Part shown: piece after piece, positions 14,648 to 21,319 of the stretch
Position numbering within the stretch: the first letter of the stretch is position 1
Layout: every line of letters begins with the position of its first letter
Position numbers and translations under genes: made by a program
Notes under the pieces: model-generated
Databases searched by the model: none
The model's input: the letters and a program-made list of their open reading frames with translations, nothing else
Told to the model about the DNA's origin: nothing
Assembly (NCBI GenBank): GCA_018819175.1
Contig: JAHJQQ010000013.1
Coordinates: forward strand, 1 to 25,826
From: Gammaproteobacteria bacterium
Lineage (GTDB): Bacteria > Pseudomonadota > Gammaproteobacteria > Thiohalobacterales > Thiohalobacteraceae
DNA length: 25,826 bases
Direction: 5' to 3'

Positions 14648-17311
14648 TCACACCACAATATTCACCAGCTTCTTCGGCACCACGATCAGTTTTCGGATCG
14701 GTTTTCCTTCGATGAAACGCTGCACGTTATCATCGGCCTTCGCCAAGGCCTCAACGGTCGCGTTGTCGGCTTCGACCGGCACCTTGATGCGTCCACGCAG
14801 TTTGCCGTTGACCTGCACTACCAGCTCGATTTCGGATTGCACCAACGCATCCTGATCGACCTGCGGCCAGCTGGCCTCGACCACCGTGCCACTATGCCCG
14901 AGCTGCTGCCAGAGCGCGTGGGAAATGTGCGGCACAATCGGCGCCAGCAATAAGGTGATGGCCTCCAGCGCCTCCTGCACGGTAGCGCGACCCTGCGGTG
15001 TCACATCCTCGAATTTGGACAGCGCGTTGATCAACTCCATCACCGCGGCAATGGCCGTATTGAAGGTATTGCGACGCCCCATGTCATCACTGACCTTGGC
15101 GATGGTTTCATGCACGCGGCGGCGCAGTTCGCGTTGCGCATCCGTCAGGGCGTTGATATCGAGATCGTCACACTTGCCGGCATCGACATGCGCGGCCACC
15201 AGTTTCCACAAGCGTTTCAGGAACCGGAATGCGCCCTCCACGCCGGCATCCGACCATTCCAGCGACATATCCGGTGGCGAGGCGAACATGGTGAACAGCC
15301 GCACGGTATCGGCGCCGTATTGATCGATCAGCGCCTGCGGATCGACGCCGTTGTTCTTGGATTTGGACATCTTCTCGATGCCGCCGACGGTCACGGCGTT
15401 GCCGTTGCTTTTCAGCTTGGCGCCGATCACCTTGCCCTTGGCATCACGCTCGATATCCACTTCGGTCGGGCCGTAATAATGCTTCTTGCCCTCGGCATCG
15501 TGCGCGAAATAGGTCTCGGCGATCACCATGCCCTGGGTCAGCAGTTTGGTGAAGGGCTCATCGGATTTGACCAGCCCGGCGTCACGCATCAGCTTATGGA
15601 AGAAACGCGCATACAGCAGATGCAGGATAGCGTGTTCGATACCACCGATGTATTGATCCACCGGCAGCCAGTAATTGGCACGTTCGTCGAGCATGGCCTG
15701 GTCGTTGTCGCGGCAGGCATAGCGCGCGTAATACCAACTCGATTCCATGAAGGTGTCGAAGGTATCCGTTTCGCGCTCGGCCGGACCGCCACAGGTCGGA
15801 CAGGATGTCTGATACCACTCGGGCATTTTCTTGATCGGCGAACCGATGCCGTCGAAGGCGATGTCTTCGGGCAGGACAACAGGCAGCTGGTCTTCCGGTA
15901 CCGGCACAGAACCGCATTGGGCGCAGTTGATAACCGGGATCGGCGCGCCCCAATAACGTTGCCTCGATACACCCCAGTCGCGCAGGCGGAAATTCACGCG
16001 GCGCTGGCCGCGTTCATCTTTCTCAACTTGCGCGGCGATGGCATCGAAGGCGGCCTTGAAATCCAGGCCATCGAAGGCACCGGAATTTTTTAGCACGCCT
16101 TTATCCGTATAGGCCGCCTCAGCAACACTCGCCTCGGAACCATCCGCCGGATAGATGACTTGCTTGATAGCAAGCGCGTATTTCTGTGCAAATTCGAAAT
16201 CGCGCTGATCGTGCGCCGGCACCGACATCACCGCGCCGGTGCCGTAACTCATCAACACAAAATTGGCGACCCAGATCGGCACCGGCGTACCCGTTATCGG
16301 ATGCAGTGCGTTGAGGCCGGTCGCCATGCCACGCTTTTCCATCGTCTCCATGGCCGCTTCATTGACGGCGGCATGGCGGCATTCTTCGATAAACGCGGCC
16401 AACGCTGGATTGTTCGCCGCCGCCTCAATCGCCAACGGATGCTCGGCCGCGACCGCCACATAGGTCACGCCCATCAAGGTATCAGGCCGCGTCGTGTAAA
16501 CGGTGAGTTTGGTTGGCAGCCCCTCACCCTCTCCCCCGCCCCCTCTCCCGCTCGCGGGAGAGGGGGGACCGTCGGGCAGCGACGGTGGGAGAGGGGCCGA
16601 AACCACTGCGAAATCCAGCTCCAGACCTTCCGAACGACCGATCCAGTTGCGCTGCATGGTGCGCACGGCATCCGGCCAGCCGTCGAGCTTGTCGAGATCG
16701 GCCAGCAGTTCGTCCGCATACTGGGTGATTTTCATGAACCACTGCGGAATCTCTTTGCGCTCGACCGGCGTGTCGCAGCGCCAGCAGCAGCCGTCGATCA
16801 CCTGCTCGTTGGCCAGCACCGTCATATCGTGCGGACACCAATTCACGGCGGCGGTCTTTTTGTAGACCAGACCTTTTTCCATCAACTTTGTGAACAGCCA
16901 CTGTTCCCAGCGGTAATACTCGGGGCGGCAGGTGGCCTGTTCGCGCTGCCAGTCGTAGCCGAAACCCAGGCGTTTGAGCTGGTCGCGCATATAGCGGATG
17001 TTTTCGTAGGTCCACTTGGCCGGTGGGACTTTGTTTTTGATGGCGGCATTTTCAGCCGGCAGGCCGAAGGCGTCCCAGCCCATCGGCTGCAGCACATTCT
17101 TGCCCTGCATGCGCTGAAAGTGCGCGATCACGTCGCCGATGGTGTAATTGCGCACATGGCCCATGTGCAACCGCCCGCTCGGGTAGGGGAACATGGACAG
17201 GCAGTAATACTTCTCACGGCTCGCGTCTTCGACGGCGCGGAAGGTCTGGTGTTCTTCCCAATAGGCTTGGGCCTCGCGCTCCAGGGCATCGGGCTGATAA
17301 AACTCGTCCAT
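14648..17311 (-). CDS. leuS: Leucyl-tRNA synthetase, with in-frame repeat insertion
   Basis: LeuRS is a class I synthetase that charges tRNA-Leu and hydrolyses mischarged products in its CP1 editing domain. The product is 887 residues against about 860 in E. coli. HMGH of the ATP site is at 49-52, the zinc-type cysteines CPHD...CCWRCD at 159-180, the editing motif TTRPDT at 273-278, and KMSKS at 647-651. The extra length is one stretch, about residues 239-266, rich in Pro, Gly and Ser (APLPPSLPDG, PPSPASGRGG, GGEGEGLP). It is encoded by a CCCTCTCCC palindrome inserted in frame just before TTRPDT. Everything else is intact, so the gene should be functional. ATG 17311 (MDEFYQPDALEREAQAYW) aligns with homologues; an upstream ATG at 17374 does not. 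It heads the minus-strand run. Confidence 0.97.
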   Translation of the reverse strand: MDEFYQPDALEREAQAYWEEHQTFRAVEDASREKYYCLSMFPYPSGRLHMGHVRNYTIGDVIAHFQRMQGKNVLQPMGWDAFGLPAENAAIKNKVPPAKWTYENIRYMRDQLKRLGFGYDWQREQATCRPEYYRWEQWLFTKLMEKGLVYKKTAAVNWCPHDMTVLANEQVIDGCCWRCDTPVERKEIPQWFMKITQYADELLADLDKLDGWPDAVRTMQRNWIGRSEGLELDFAVVSAPLPPSLPDGPPSPASGRGGGGEGEGLPTKLTVYTTRPDTLMGVTYVAVAAEHPLAIEAAANNPALAAFIEECRHAAVNEAAMETMEKRGMATGLNALHPITGTPVPIWVANFVLMSYGTGAVMSVPAHDQRDFEFAQKYALAIKQVIYPADGSEASVAEAAYTDKGVLKNSGAFDGLDFKAAFDAIAAQVEKDERGQRRVNFRLRDWGVSRQRYWGAPIPVINCAQCGSVPVPEDQLPVVLPEDIAFDGIGSPIKKMPEWYQTSCPTCGGPAERETDTFDTFMESSWYYARYACRDNDQAMLDERANYWLPVDQYIGGIEHAILHLLYARFFHKLMRDAGLVKSDEPFTKLLTQGMVIAETYFAHDAEGKKHYYGPTEVDIERDAKGKVIGAKLKSNGNAVTVGGIEKMSKSKNNGVDPQALIDQYGADTVRLFTMFASPPDMSLEWSDAGVEGAFRFLKRLWKLVAAHVDAGKCDDLDINALTDAQRELRRRVHETIAKVSDDMGRRNTFNTAIAAVMELINALSKFEDVTPQGRATVQEALEAITLLLAPIVPHISHALWQQLGHSGTVVEASWPQVDQDALVQSEIELVVQVNGKLRGRIKVPVEADNATVEALAKADDNVQRFIEGKPIRKLIVVPKKLVNIVV
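16514..16597. repeat. CCCTCTCCC palindromic element inserted in frame in leuS
   Basis: The plus strand shows CCCCTCACCCTCTCCCCC, GCCCCCTCTCCCGC, TCGCGGGAGAGGGGGG, a GACCGTCGGGCAGCGACGGT hairpin, then GGGAGAGGGGCC. The units pair with each other as a hairpin and match the intergenic copies at 14475-14572 and 24459-24541. The insertion is about 84 bases (28 codons), keeps the frame and has no stop in the leuS frame. Edges are estimated from where leuS similarity resumes (DFAVVS on one side, TKLTVYTTRPDT on the other). Confidence 0.85.
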
Positions 17312-17346
17312 CCGGCTCACTTCAAGTGTCTGACTACAAAGCGTGA

Positions 17347-17376
17347 AGGATACCGTAGCGGGCGCGCGGGCCACAA
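17347..17376 (-). promoter_or_regulatory. Weak candidate leuS promoter with overlapping dyad
   Basis: On the minus strand TTGTGG (17371-17376) and TATCCT (17347-17352) are 18 bases apart and about 36 bases before the leuS ATG. The match to sigma-70 consensus is modest. The dyad GGCCAC-N7-GTGGCC (17369-17387) overlaps the candidate -35 and could be an operator. Confidence 0.25.
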
Positions 17377-17447
17377 TCGCCGTGGCCGCTCTCGATCACT
17401 TCCCCTCGCCCGCCAGATGGACCACACTATGAATCATTTTTCTCAAT

Positions 17448-17521
17448 CGTCATCCCGGCACGCGCCAGGATCCAGGCCCAGCAGGCCCTTCCGGTATGAA
17501 AGCATTGGATACCGAATGACC
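17448..17521. repeat. Degenerate CGTCATCCCGG repeat in leuS-ybeL spacer
   Basis: CGTCATCCCGGCACGCGCCA and GGATCCAGG at 17448-17476 and the mirrored ACCGAATGAC near 17511-17520 look like a decayed copy of the common CGTCATTCCGGC dyad, whose better copies are at 19393-19521 and 20257-20286. It sits 31 bases before the zinc-ribbon gene start, so it lies in that gene's leader or promoter. Confidence 0.5.
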
Positions 17522-17552
17522 GAGACATCCATAGCGAAAACAGGATAAAGCC

Positions 17553-18071
17553 ATGAGTAAACAGCAACCCACCGCCACCGAAAGCCTCATCGCCGCCTAC
17601 AACCGAATGCTGGAACGCGTCCAGGAACTGATGGAGGACGCCGAGGACAAGGCCATCCCCACCCTCGAAGAGGGTATCAAGAATGCCCGCAACAAGGCCG
17701 TCGAGCTGGGCGAGATCACCGCTGAGGAGGCTGAAAAGATCGGCGGCTGGATCAAGCGCGATATGGAAGAGGCCAGCCTGTATCTGGCCAGTGGCGGACG
17801 CGAATTCGCCAATTGGCTGAAATTCGATATCGAGCAAGTCGAAAAGCACGTGCTGGATGTCCTGCTCAGCGTCGCTGACCGCACCAAGCTGGAACTGGAG
17901 GCCTTCGAGCGTTCAATCGAAGCCAACAATATCTATCGCGCGGGTGAAATCACCGGTGCCGGCGTTCTGGTTTGCAAAGACTGCGGCGAGCAGATGCACT
18001 TCTACGAAACGTCAACCATTCCAGCCTGCGCGAAATGCAAGGGCACGAAGTTCAAGCGTCCGCGGCAATAA
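17553..18071 (+). CDS. YbeL-type zinc-ribbon protein (DUF1451)
   Basis: The 172-residue protein has a long helical N-terminal part (residues 10-128, with a likely coiled coil over 15-70, ERVQELMEDAEDKA and EEGIKNARNKAVELG) and a C-terminal zinc ribbon with Cys141, Cys144, Cys159 and Cys162 (CKDC...CAKC). This is the layout of the DUF1451 family, of which E. coli YbeL is the model. Molecular role is unknown. E. coli ybeL is also divergent from leuS, so the context supports orthology. The start follows AGGA at 17542-17545 with a seven-base spacer. A decayed CGTCATCCCGG repeat lies just upstream. Confidence 0.9.
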   Translation: MSKQQPTATESLIAAYNRMLERVQELMEDAEDKAIPTLEEGIKNARNKAVELGEITAEEAEKIGGWIKRDMEEASLYLASGGREFANWLKFDIEQVEKHVLDVLLSVADRTKLELEAFERSIEANNIYRAGEITGAGVLVCKDCGEQMHFYETSTIPACAKCKGTKFKRPRQ

Positions 18072-18139
18072 CAATGCCTGAACGGCAAACTAAGGCCGTC
18101 TGCTTTTAACTCAACCACGCGGATAAGGATATTGAGCAC

Positions 18140-18171
18140 GTAGCCCGGATGAAGTGAAACGGAATCCGGGA
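18140..18171. repeat. REP sequence upstream of RAYT
   Basis: GTAGCCCGGATGAAGTGAAA followed by CGGAATCCGGGA (18140-18171) forms an imperfect hairpin (CCCGGAT / ATCCGGG). It matches the reverse complement of 18929-18960 at 28 of 32 positions. The two copies bracket the RAYT gene in opposite orientation. Confidence 0.88.
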
Positions 18172-18180
18172 AGCTGTACT

Positions 18181-18378
18181 AGGGCCTGTTAACACTATCC
18201 GCGCCGTGGCGACGGAGGCCCGTTTGCCTCGAGCCAAGGCGTACCGAGCGCGGTGTACTCGACGTACATAAGCGAGGTGCAACGCAGATCGCGGCAAACG
18301 GGCCCCGTCCCCCATAGATATCCAAAAGGGGGTTGCGCCCCAAAAGGCGCCATGCCGCGGATAGTGTTAACAGGCCCT
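18181..18378. mobile_element. 198-bp MITE with 23-bp perfect terminal repeats
   Basis: AGGGCCTGTTAACACTATCC plus GCG (18181-18203) is repeated exactly inverted at 18356-18378. The element is flanked by TA on both sides if its ends are GGGCCTG (TA at 18180-18181 and 18378-18379), which suggests a TA target duplication. There is no transposase ORF inside, so it is non-autonomous. It lies between the upstream REP and the RAYT ribosome site and ends 19 bases before the RAYT ATG, so it probably replaced or split the RAYT promoter region. Confidence 0.85.
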
Positions 18379-18397
18379 AATACGAGAGGACCAAGGA

Positions 18398-18928
18398 ATG
18401 GTCAATTACCGACGCAACCGCCTGCCTGGCGGCACGTTCTTTTTCACGGTAACGCTTGCCGACAGGTCGTCATCATTACTCACCGAGCACATTGGGTCGC
18501 TGCGACAGGCATTCCTCGAAACCCGACACAAACAACCCTTCAGCATCGACGCCATTGTGATCCTGCCGGAACACCTCCACACCCTCTGGATATTACCTGC
18601 CGAGGACGCCGATTTCATGGGGCGCTGGCGTTCAATCAAGGCCAGATTCAGCCGCCTGCTTGCTGGCTCAGGCGCAGCCCTACAACAGAATGTCAAAGGC
18701 GAATATCATCTATGGCAGCGTCGTTACTGGGATCACACAATCCGTGACGATCAAGATCGCCAACACCACGCTGACCATATTCACTATAATCCAGTCAACC
18801 ATGGCTTGGTAGACAAGCCCACTGCGTGGCCTTATTCATCGATACATCAGCACATAAGCCGTGGACTACTGACTGCAGATTGGGCTACTTCTTCTGACGT
18901 CGATCAAGGTGGGCATTATGGTGAATAA
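18398..18928 (+). CDS. rayT: REP-associated tyrosine transposase (RAYT)
   Basis: The 176-residue protein is a Y1 transposase of the HUH class (PF01797), related to IS200/IS605 TnpA but domesticated as the RAYT family that cuts single-stranded REP hairpins. GGTFFFTVTLADR (11-23) is the start of the fold. The metal-binding HUH pair is His59 and His61 in PEHLHTLW. The nucleophile is Tyr130 in HIHYNPVNHGLV, preceded by the RAYT block WQRRYWDHTIRDDQD. No key residue is missing, so it could be active. It is bracketed by inverted REPs (18140-18171 and 18929-18960), the usual RAYT arrangement. The right-hand REP begins on the base after the stop codon. GAGAGGA and AAGGA precede the start. A MITE occupies the upstream spacer. 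Confidence 0.95.
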   Translation: MVNYRRNRLPGGTFFFTVTLADRSSSLLTEHIGSLRQAFLETRHKQPFSIDAIVILPEHLHTLWILPAEDADFMGRWRSIKARFSRLLAGSGAALQQNVKGEYHLWQRRYWDHTIRDDQDRQHHADHIHYNPVNHGLVDKPTAWPYSSIHQHISRGLLTADWATSSDVDQGGHYGE

Positions 18929-18960
18929 TCCCGGATTCCGCTGCGCTGCATCCGGGCTAC
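18929..18960. repeat. REP sequence downstream of RAYT
   Basis: TCCCGGATTCCGCTGCGCTG followed by CATCCGGGCTAC is inverted relative to the REP at 18140-18171. It starts immediately after the RAYT stop and ends 21 bases before the DUF2237 start, so it would be in a shared transcript. Confidence 0.88.
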
Positions 18961-18981
18961 AACTATCATCTGGGAATAATC

Positions 18982-19368
18982 ATGGCTGAATTTGAAATGG
19001 ACGACTCCCTCAACGTCCTCGATGAACCACTGTCACCCTGCGGGGAGCGCCCGGTCACCGGCTTCTTCCGCGACGGTCACTGCAACACCTGCGCAGAGGA
19101 TGTCGGTTCGCACACGGTCTGCATCGAAGCCACCAAGGAGTTTCTGGAATTCTCACGCTTTCGTGGCAACGACCTGTCCACGCCCGCGCCGGAATTCGGT
19201 TTCCCCGGCTTGAAGCCCGGTGATCGCTGGTGTCTGTGCGCCGCGCGCTGGCTGGAGGCGCACGAACATGACCGTGCGCCCAAGGTGTTCCTGACCCGCA
19301 CCCATAAAAAGGCACTGGAAATAGTACCCTTCGAGTTATTGCGCAAGTTTGCCTTGGATATGAATTAA
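18982..19368 (+). CDS. DUF2237 family protein
   Basis: The 128-residue protein matches the DUF2237 family closely. It has NVLDEPLSPC at 11-20, TGFFRDGHCNTCAEDVGSHTVC at 26-47, RGNDLSTPAPEFGFPGLKPGDRWCLCAARW at 61-90, and a C-terminal AP-x-V-x-L-x-x-THKKALEIVPFELL segment. Conserved cysteines 20, 34, 47, 84 and 86 could bind a metal or redox cofactor, but no function is established. GGGA lies seven bases before the ATG. Its stop codon is part of the TTAA target site of the MITE that follows. Confidence 0.92.
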   Translation: MAEFEMDDSLNVLDEPLSPCGERPVTGFFRDGHCNTCAEDVGSHTVCIEATKEFLEFSRFRGNDLSTPAPEFGFPGLKPGDRWCLCAARWLEAHEHDRAPKVFLTRTHKKALEIVPFELLRKFALDMN

Positions 19369-19538
19369 AGATCCTCTGATTAGTTACTAAACCGTCATTC
19401 CTGCGCAGGCCGGACAAAAGCGCAATGCGCGTTGAACACCGATAAGGCGGCTCGCAGGGCGAGCGAAGCGAGTAATCCAGGTGATTCAAGGCACTAGATT
19501 CCGGCCTGCGCCGGAATGACGAATTATCCAGAGACTCC
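19369..19538. mobile_element. 170-bp MITE, IS5-like termini, TTAA duplication
   Basis: The ends AGATCCTCTGATTAGT (19369-19384) and ATTATCCAGAGACTCC (19523-19538) match the 16-bp termini of the element at 22755-22958 at 13 and 12 positions. TTAA flanks both ends (19365-19368 and 19539-19542), a 4-base duplication of the YTAR type made by the IS5 group. The interior has a 21-bp inverted repeat with one mismatch, CGTCATTCCTGCGCAGGCCG (19393-19413) against 19501-19521, which would fold into a long hairpin. It carries no transposase. Confidence 0.8.
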
Positions 19539-19572
19539 TTAACAGCCGCTTGACAAACGCCAACCTAAAATC

Positions 19573-19601
19573 CCGACAGCACGCAGTAGATAAACTATAT
19601 T
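19573..19601 (+). promoter_or_regulatory. Candidate promoter of the HPF gene
   Basis: CCGACA (19573-19578) and TATATT (19596-19601) are 17 bases apart and about 56 bases before the ATG. A perfect TTGACA occurs at 19550-19555 but has no -10 at a proper distance. The match is partial and only sequence-based. The ribosome site of the gene, AAGGAGGA at 19646-19653, is strong. Confidence 0.3.
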
Positions 19602-19657
19602 CAAAGTGAGGGCGTCATTTTCCCGCCTGAGAAAACTGCAATACAAAGGAGGACATT

Positions 19658-20224
19658 ATGCACCTGCCGTTGCAGATCACTTTCCGTCATATGGAACATT
19701 CCCCGGCCCTTGAGGCCCGCATCAAACAACTGGCTGAACGGCTCGATCGTTACACCCAGGAAATCACCAGCTGCCGCGTCGTCGTAGAATCACCCCACAA
19801 ACACCAGCATCAGGGCAGTCTGTATACCGTTCATCTCGACATTACCCTGCCTGGCATGGAAATCGCCGTGACCCGCGATCAGCATGACAATCACGCTCAC
19901 GAGGATGCGCATGTCGCATTGCGCGATGCCTTTCATGCCGCCGAGCGGCAATTGGAGCAACGCACACAGAAACGCCGCGGCAAGGTAAAAGAACATACAG
20001 CGCCGCCCCATGGCCGTATCCGGGAACTTTATCCGTCACTCGATTACGGCCGCATCGAAGCCAGCGATGGCCGCGACATCTATTTCCATCGCAATGCCGT
20101 CGTTGCCGCGGATTTCGACCGGCTCGATATCGGTATGCCCGTGCATTTTTCCGAGGAGCACGGCGAGCAGGGCATTCAAGCAAGCACGGTACATATCGAG
20201 GGACATCACCACATCGTCAGCTGA
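19658..20224 (+). CDS. Ribosome hibernation factor HPF/RaiA with cold-shock-like domain
   Basis: Residues 1-108 form an HPF/YfiA (sigma-54 modulation) domain: LPLQITFRHMEHSPALEARI, then a basic, histidine-rich surface (SPHKHQHQG) and DAHVALRDAFHAAERQLEQ. Such domains bind the 30S decoding centre and silence ribosomes in stress. A linker with KRRGK leads to residues 118-181, which resemble a cold-shock OB domain. GRIRELYPSLDYGRIEASDG corresponds to the RNP1 area and RDIYFHRNAV to RNP2, followed by DRLDIGMPVHF and GIQASTVHI. RNP1 is divergent: an Arg replaces the usual aromatic (DYGRIEA, not KGFGFI). The total of 188 residues is longer than short HPF (about 95-110). The C-terminal domain differs from the dimerising tail of long HPF. 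The start has AAGGAGGA close upstream. Downstream lies a YbaK-type gene. Confidence 0.9.
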   Translation: MHLPLQITFRHMEHSPALEARIKQLAERLDRYTQEITSCRVVVESPHKHQHQGSLYTVHLDITLPGMEIAVTRDQHDNHAHEDAHVALRDAFHAAERQLEQRTQKRRGKVKEHTAPPHGRIRELYPSLDYGRIEASDGRDIYFHRNAVVAADFDRLDIGMPVHFSEEHGEQGIQASTVHIEGHHHIVS

Positions 20225-20233
20225 AACCGCGAG

Positions 20234-20303
20234 GGAACCACCGATCCATTGCAAAACCGTCCTTCCGGCACATGCCGGAATGACGGATTATTCAGCGTTC
20301 TCC
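20234..20303. repeat. 70-bp deleted copy of the CGTCATTCC MITE
   Basis: GGAACCACCGATCCATTGCA then AAACCGTCCTTCC aligns without gaps to the remnant at 21320-21352 (about 26 of 33 positions). The hairpin CCGTCCTTCCGGCA / TGCCGGAATGACGG occupies 20257-20286, and ATTATTCAGCGTTCTCC resembles a decayed right end. It lies between the HPF and YbaK genes and, if transcribed, gives a compact hairpin. Confidence 0.6.
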
Positions 20304-20341
20304 GAGGGTATCGAGAGAACGCTTCCGCGAGGAATTTCATT

Positions 20342-20809
20342 ATGACCATGCCAACCACTGTCAGTAATTATCTCAAGGCGCACCAAACCACATACGAGTT
20401 GATCAAACACCCGCGCGCGCCTACCAGCCGCGCCAGTGCCGATGAGGCACATGTGCCGGCCGATCATGTCGCCAAGGCTGTCATCCTGCGCGATGCGCTG
20501 GGCTATCTCATGGCGGTTGTACCCGCCGATCACTGGCTGAAATTGAAGGTACTGCGGGACAGTCTCAACCGCGCGCTCATTATCAGCGACGAACGCGAAA
20601 TGGCCGACCTGTTCAGCGACTGCACACGCGGCGCGGTTCCGCCGCTCGGACCTGCGTATGGTCTGGACACCATGATCGATGATGAGCTGCTGAATCTGGC
20701 GGATGTCTATTTCGAGGCCGGCGATCACGAATTACTGGTGCACACGGACGGGGCCAGCTTTCGCGAATTGTTGCGCGGCGTCCGCCACGGCCACATCAGT
20801 CACGCCTGA
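20342..20809 (+). CDS. YbaK/ProX-type aminoacyl-tRNA deacylase
   Basis: The 155-residue protein is a YbaK/EbsC-domain hydrolase of the kind that removes wrong amino acids from tRNA in trans. The conserved lysine is Lys46 in HVAKAVILRD, and TRGAVPPLG (96-104) is the substrate-loop motif equivalent to G-x-x-P-P-F-G. The N-terminal block YELIKHPRAPTSRASADEAHVPADHVAK is typical of stand-alone deacylases rather than of the ProRS insertion. The amino acid specificity cannot be told. ATG 20342 is chosen over an upstream in-frame ATG at 20249 because GAGGA lies eight bases before it and the extension reads the repeat 20234-20303. It ends 11 bases before the macrodomain gene, so the two are likely one unit. 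Confidence 0.9.
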   Translation: MTMPTTVSNYLKAHQTTYELIKHPRAPTSRASADEAHVPADHVAKAVILRDALGYLMAVVPADHWLKLKVLRDSLNRALIISDEREMADLFSDCTRGAVPPLGPAYGLDTMIDDELLNLADVYFEAGDHELLVHTDGASFRELLRGVRHGHISHA

Positions 20810-20820
20810 GAGAGGGAACG

Positions 20821-21312
20821 ATGATCCATCTGGTCGCCGGTGATCTGCTTTACACTACCGCCCAGGTTGTGGTGCATGGCATCGCGGCCTTCGACCCGAT
20901 GGATCAGGGACTCGCGCTCGCTTTGCACAAACGTTTCCCTGAAATGCACAAACAGTTCCACCGCTGGTGTCATCAGCACAACCCCAAAGGCGGCGAGCTC
21001 TGGTTTTGGCGGAGCGATCAAGGGAAGATCATCGTCAACCTGTTGACCCAGGATCGTTGGGAAGGTCATACCCATCGTCCGGCCAAGGCGACAACGCAAA
21101 ACGTCAACCACGCGCTGCACGCGCTGGAAAAACTATCCAGGAAGGAAGGCTTCAGCTCGCTTGCCCTGCCACGCCTGGCGACGGGTGTCGGCGGGTTGGA
21201 CTGGAATGACGTTCTGCCATTGATAGAAAACCGACTGGGTGACCTGGGTATCCCCGTTTATGTTTATGATGATTATCGGCCTGGTGAGAAGGCGAAAGAG
21301 CCACAGGAATGA
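20821..21312 (+). CDS. Macrodomain protein, possible ADP-ribosyl hydrolase
   Basis: The 163-residue protein is a single macrodomain. VAGDLLYTTAQVVVHGIAAF (5-24) corresponds to the GDI and first loop region, DQGLALALHKRFP follows as the substrate-loop helix, and IIVNLLTQDRW to the central strand. ALPRLATGVGGLDWNDVLPLIENRL (about 115-140) is the second loop and matches the L-P-x-L-G-x-G-x-G-G-L-x-W pattern of the TARG1/DarG/Poa1 branch. Members remove ADP-ribose from DNA or protein or dephosphorylate ADP-ribose 1''-phosphate. The usual VNTVN of that branch reads VVHGIAAF here, so activity is uncertain. DarT is not next to it. It sits 11 bases after the YbaK gene. Confidence 0.85.
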   Translation: MIHLVAGDLLYTTAQVVVHGIAAFDPMDQGLALALHKRFPEMHKQFHRWCHQHNPKGGELWFWRSDQGKIIVNLLTQDRWEGHTHRPAKATTQNVNHALHALEKLSRKEGFSSLALPRLATGVGGLDWNDVLPLIENRLGDLGIPVYVYDDYRPGEKAKEPQE

Positions 21313-21319
21313 AGTAAGA

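Noticed and set aside
18082..18112. Possible terminator after the zinc-ribbon gene (ACGGC/GCCGT then CTTTT)
   Set aside because: The stem is only five pairs with an eight-base loop and a short T-run; not strong enough to list.
19550..19555. TTGACA as -35 box for the HPF gene
   Set aside because: No acceptable -10 lies 15-19 bases downstream.
20249..20341. Longer YbaK-type protein starting at 20249
   Set aside because: The added part reads the 20234-20303 repeat, while ATG 20342 has a proper ribosome site.
20821..21312. DarG antitoxin of a DarTG pair
   Set aside because: Only the macrodomain is present, no C-terminal DarG part, and no DarT gene lies on either side.
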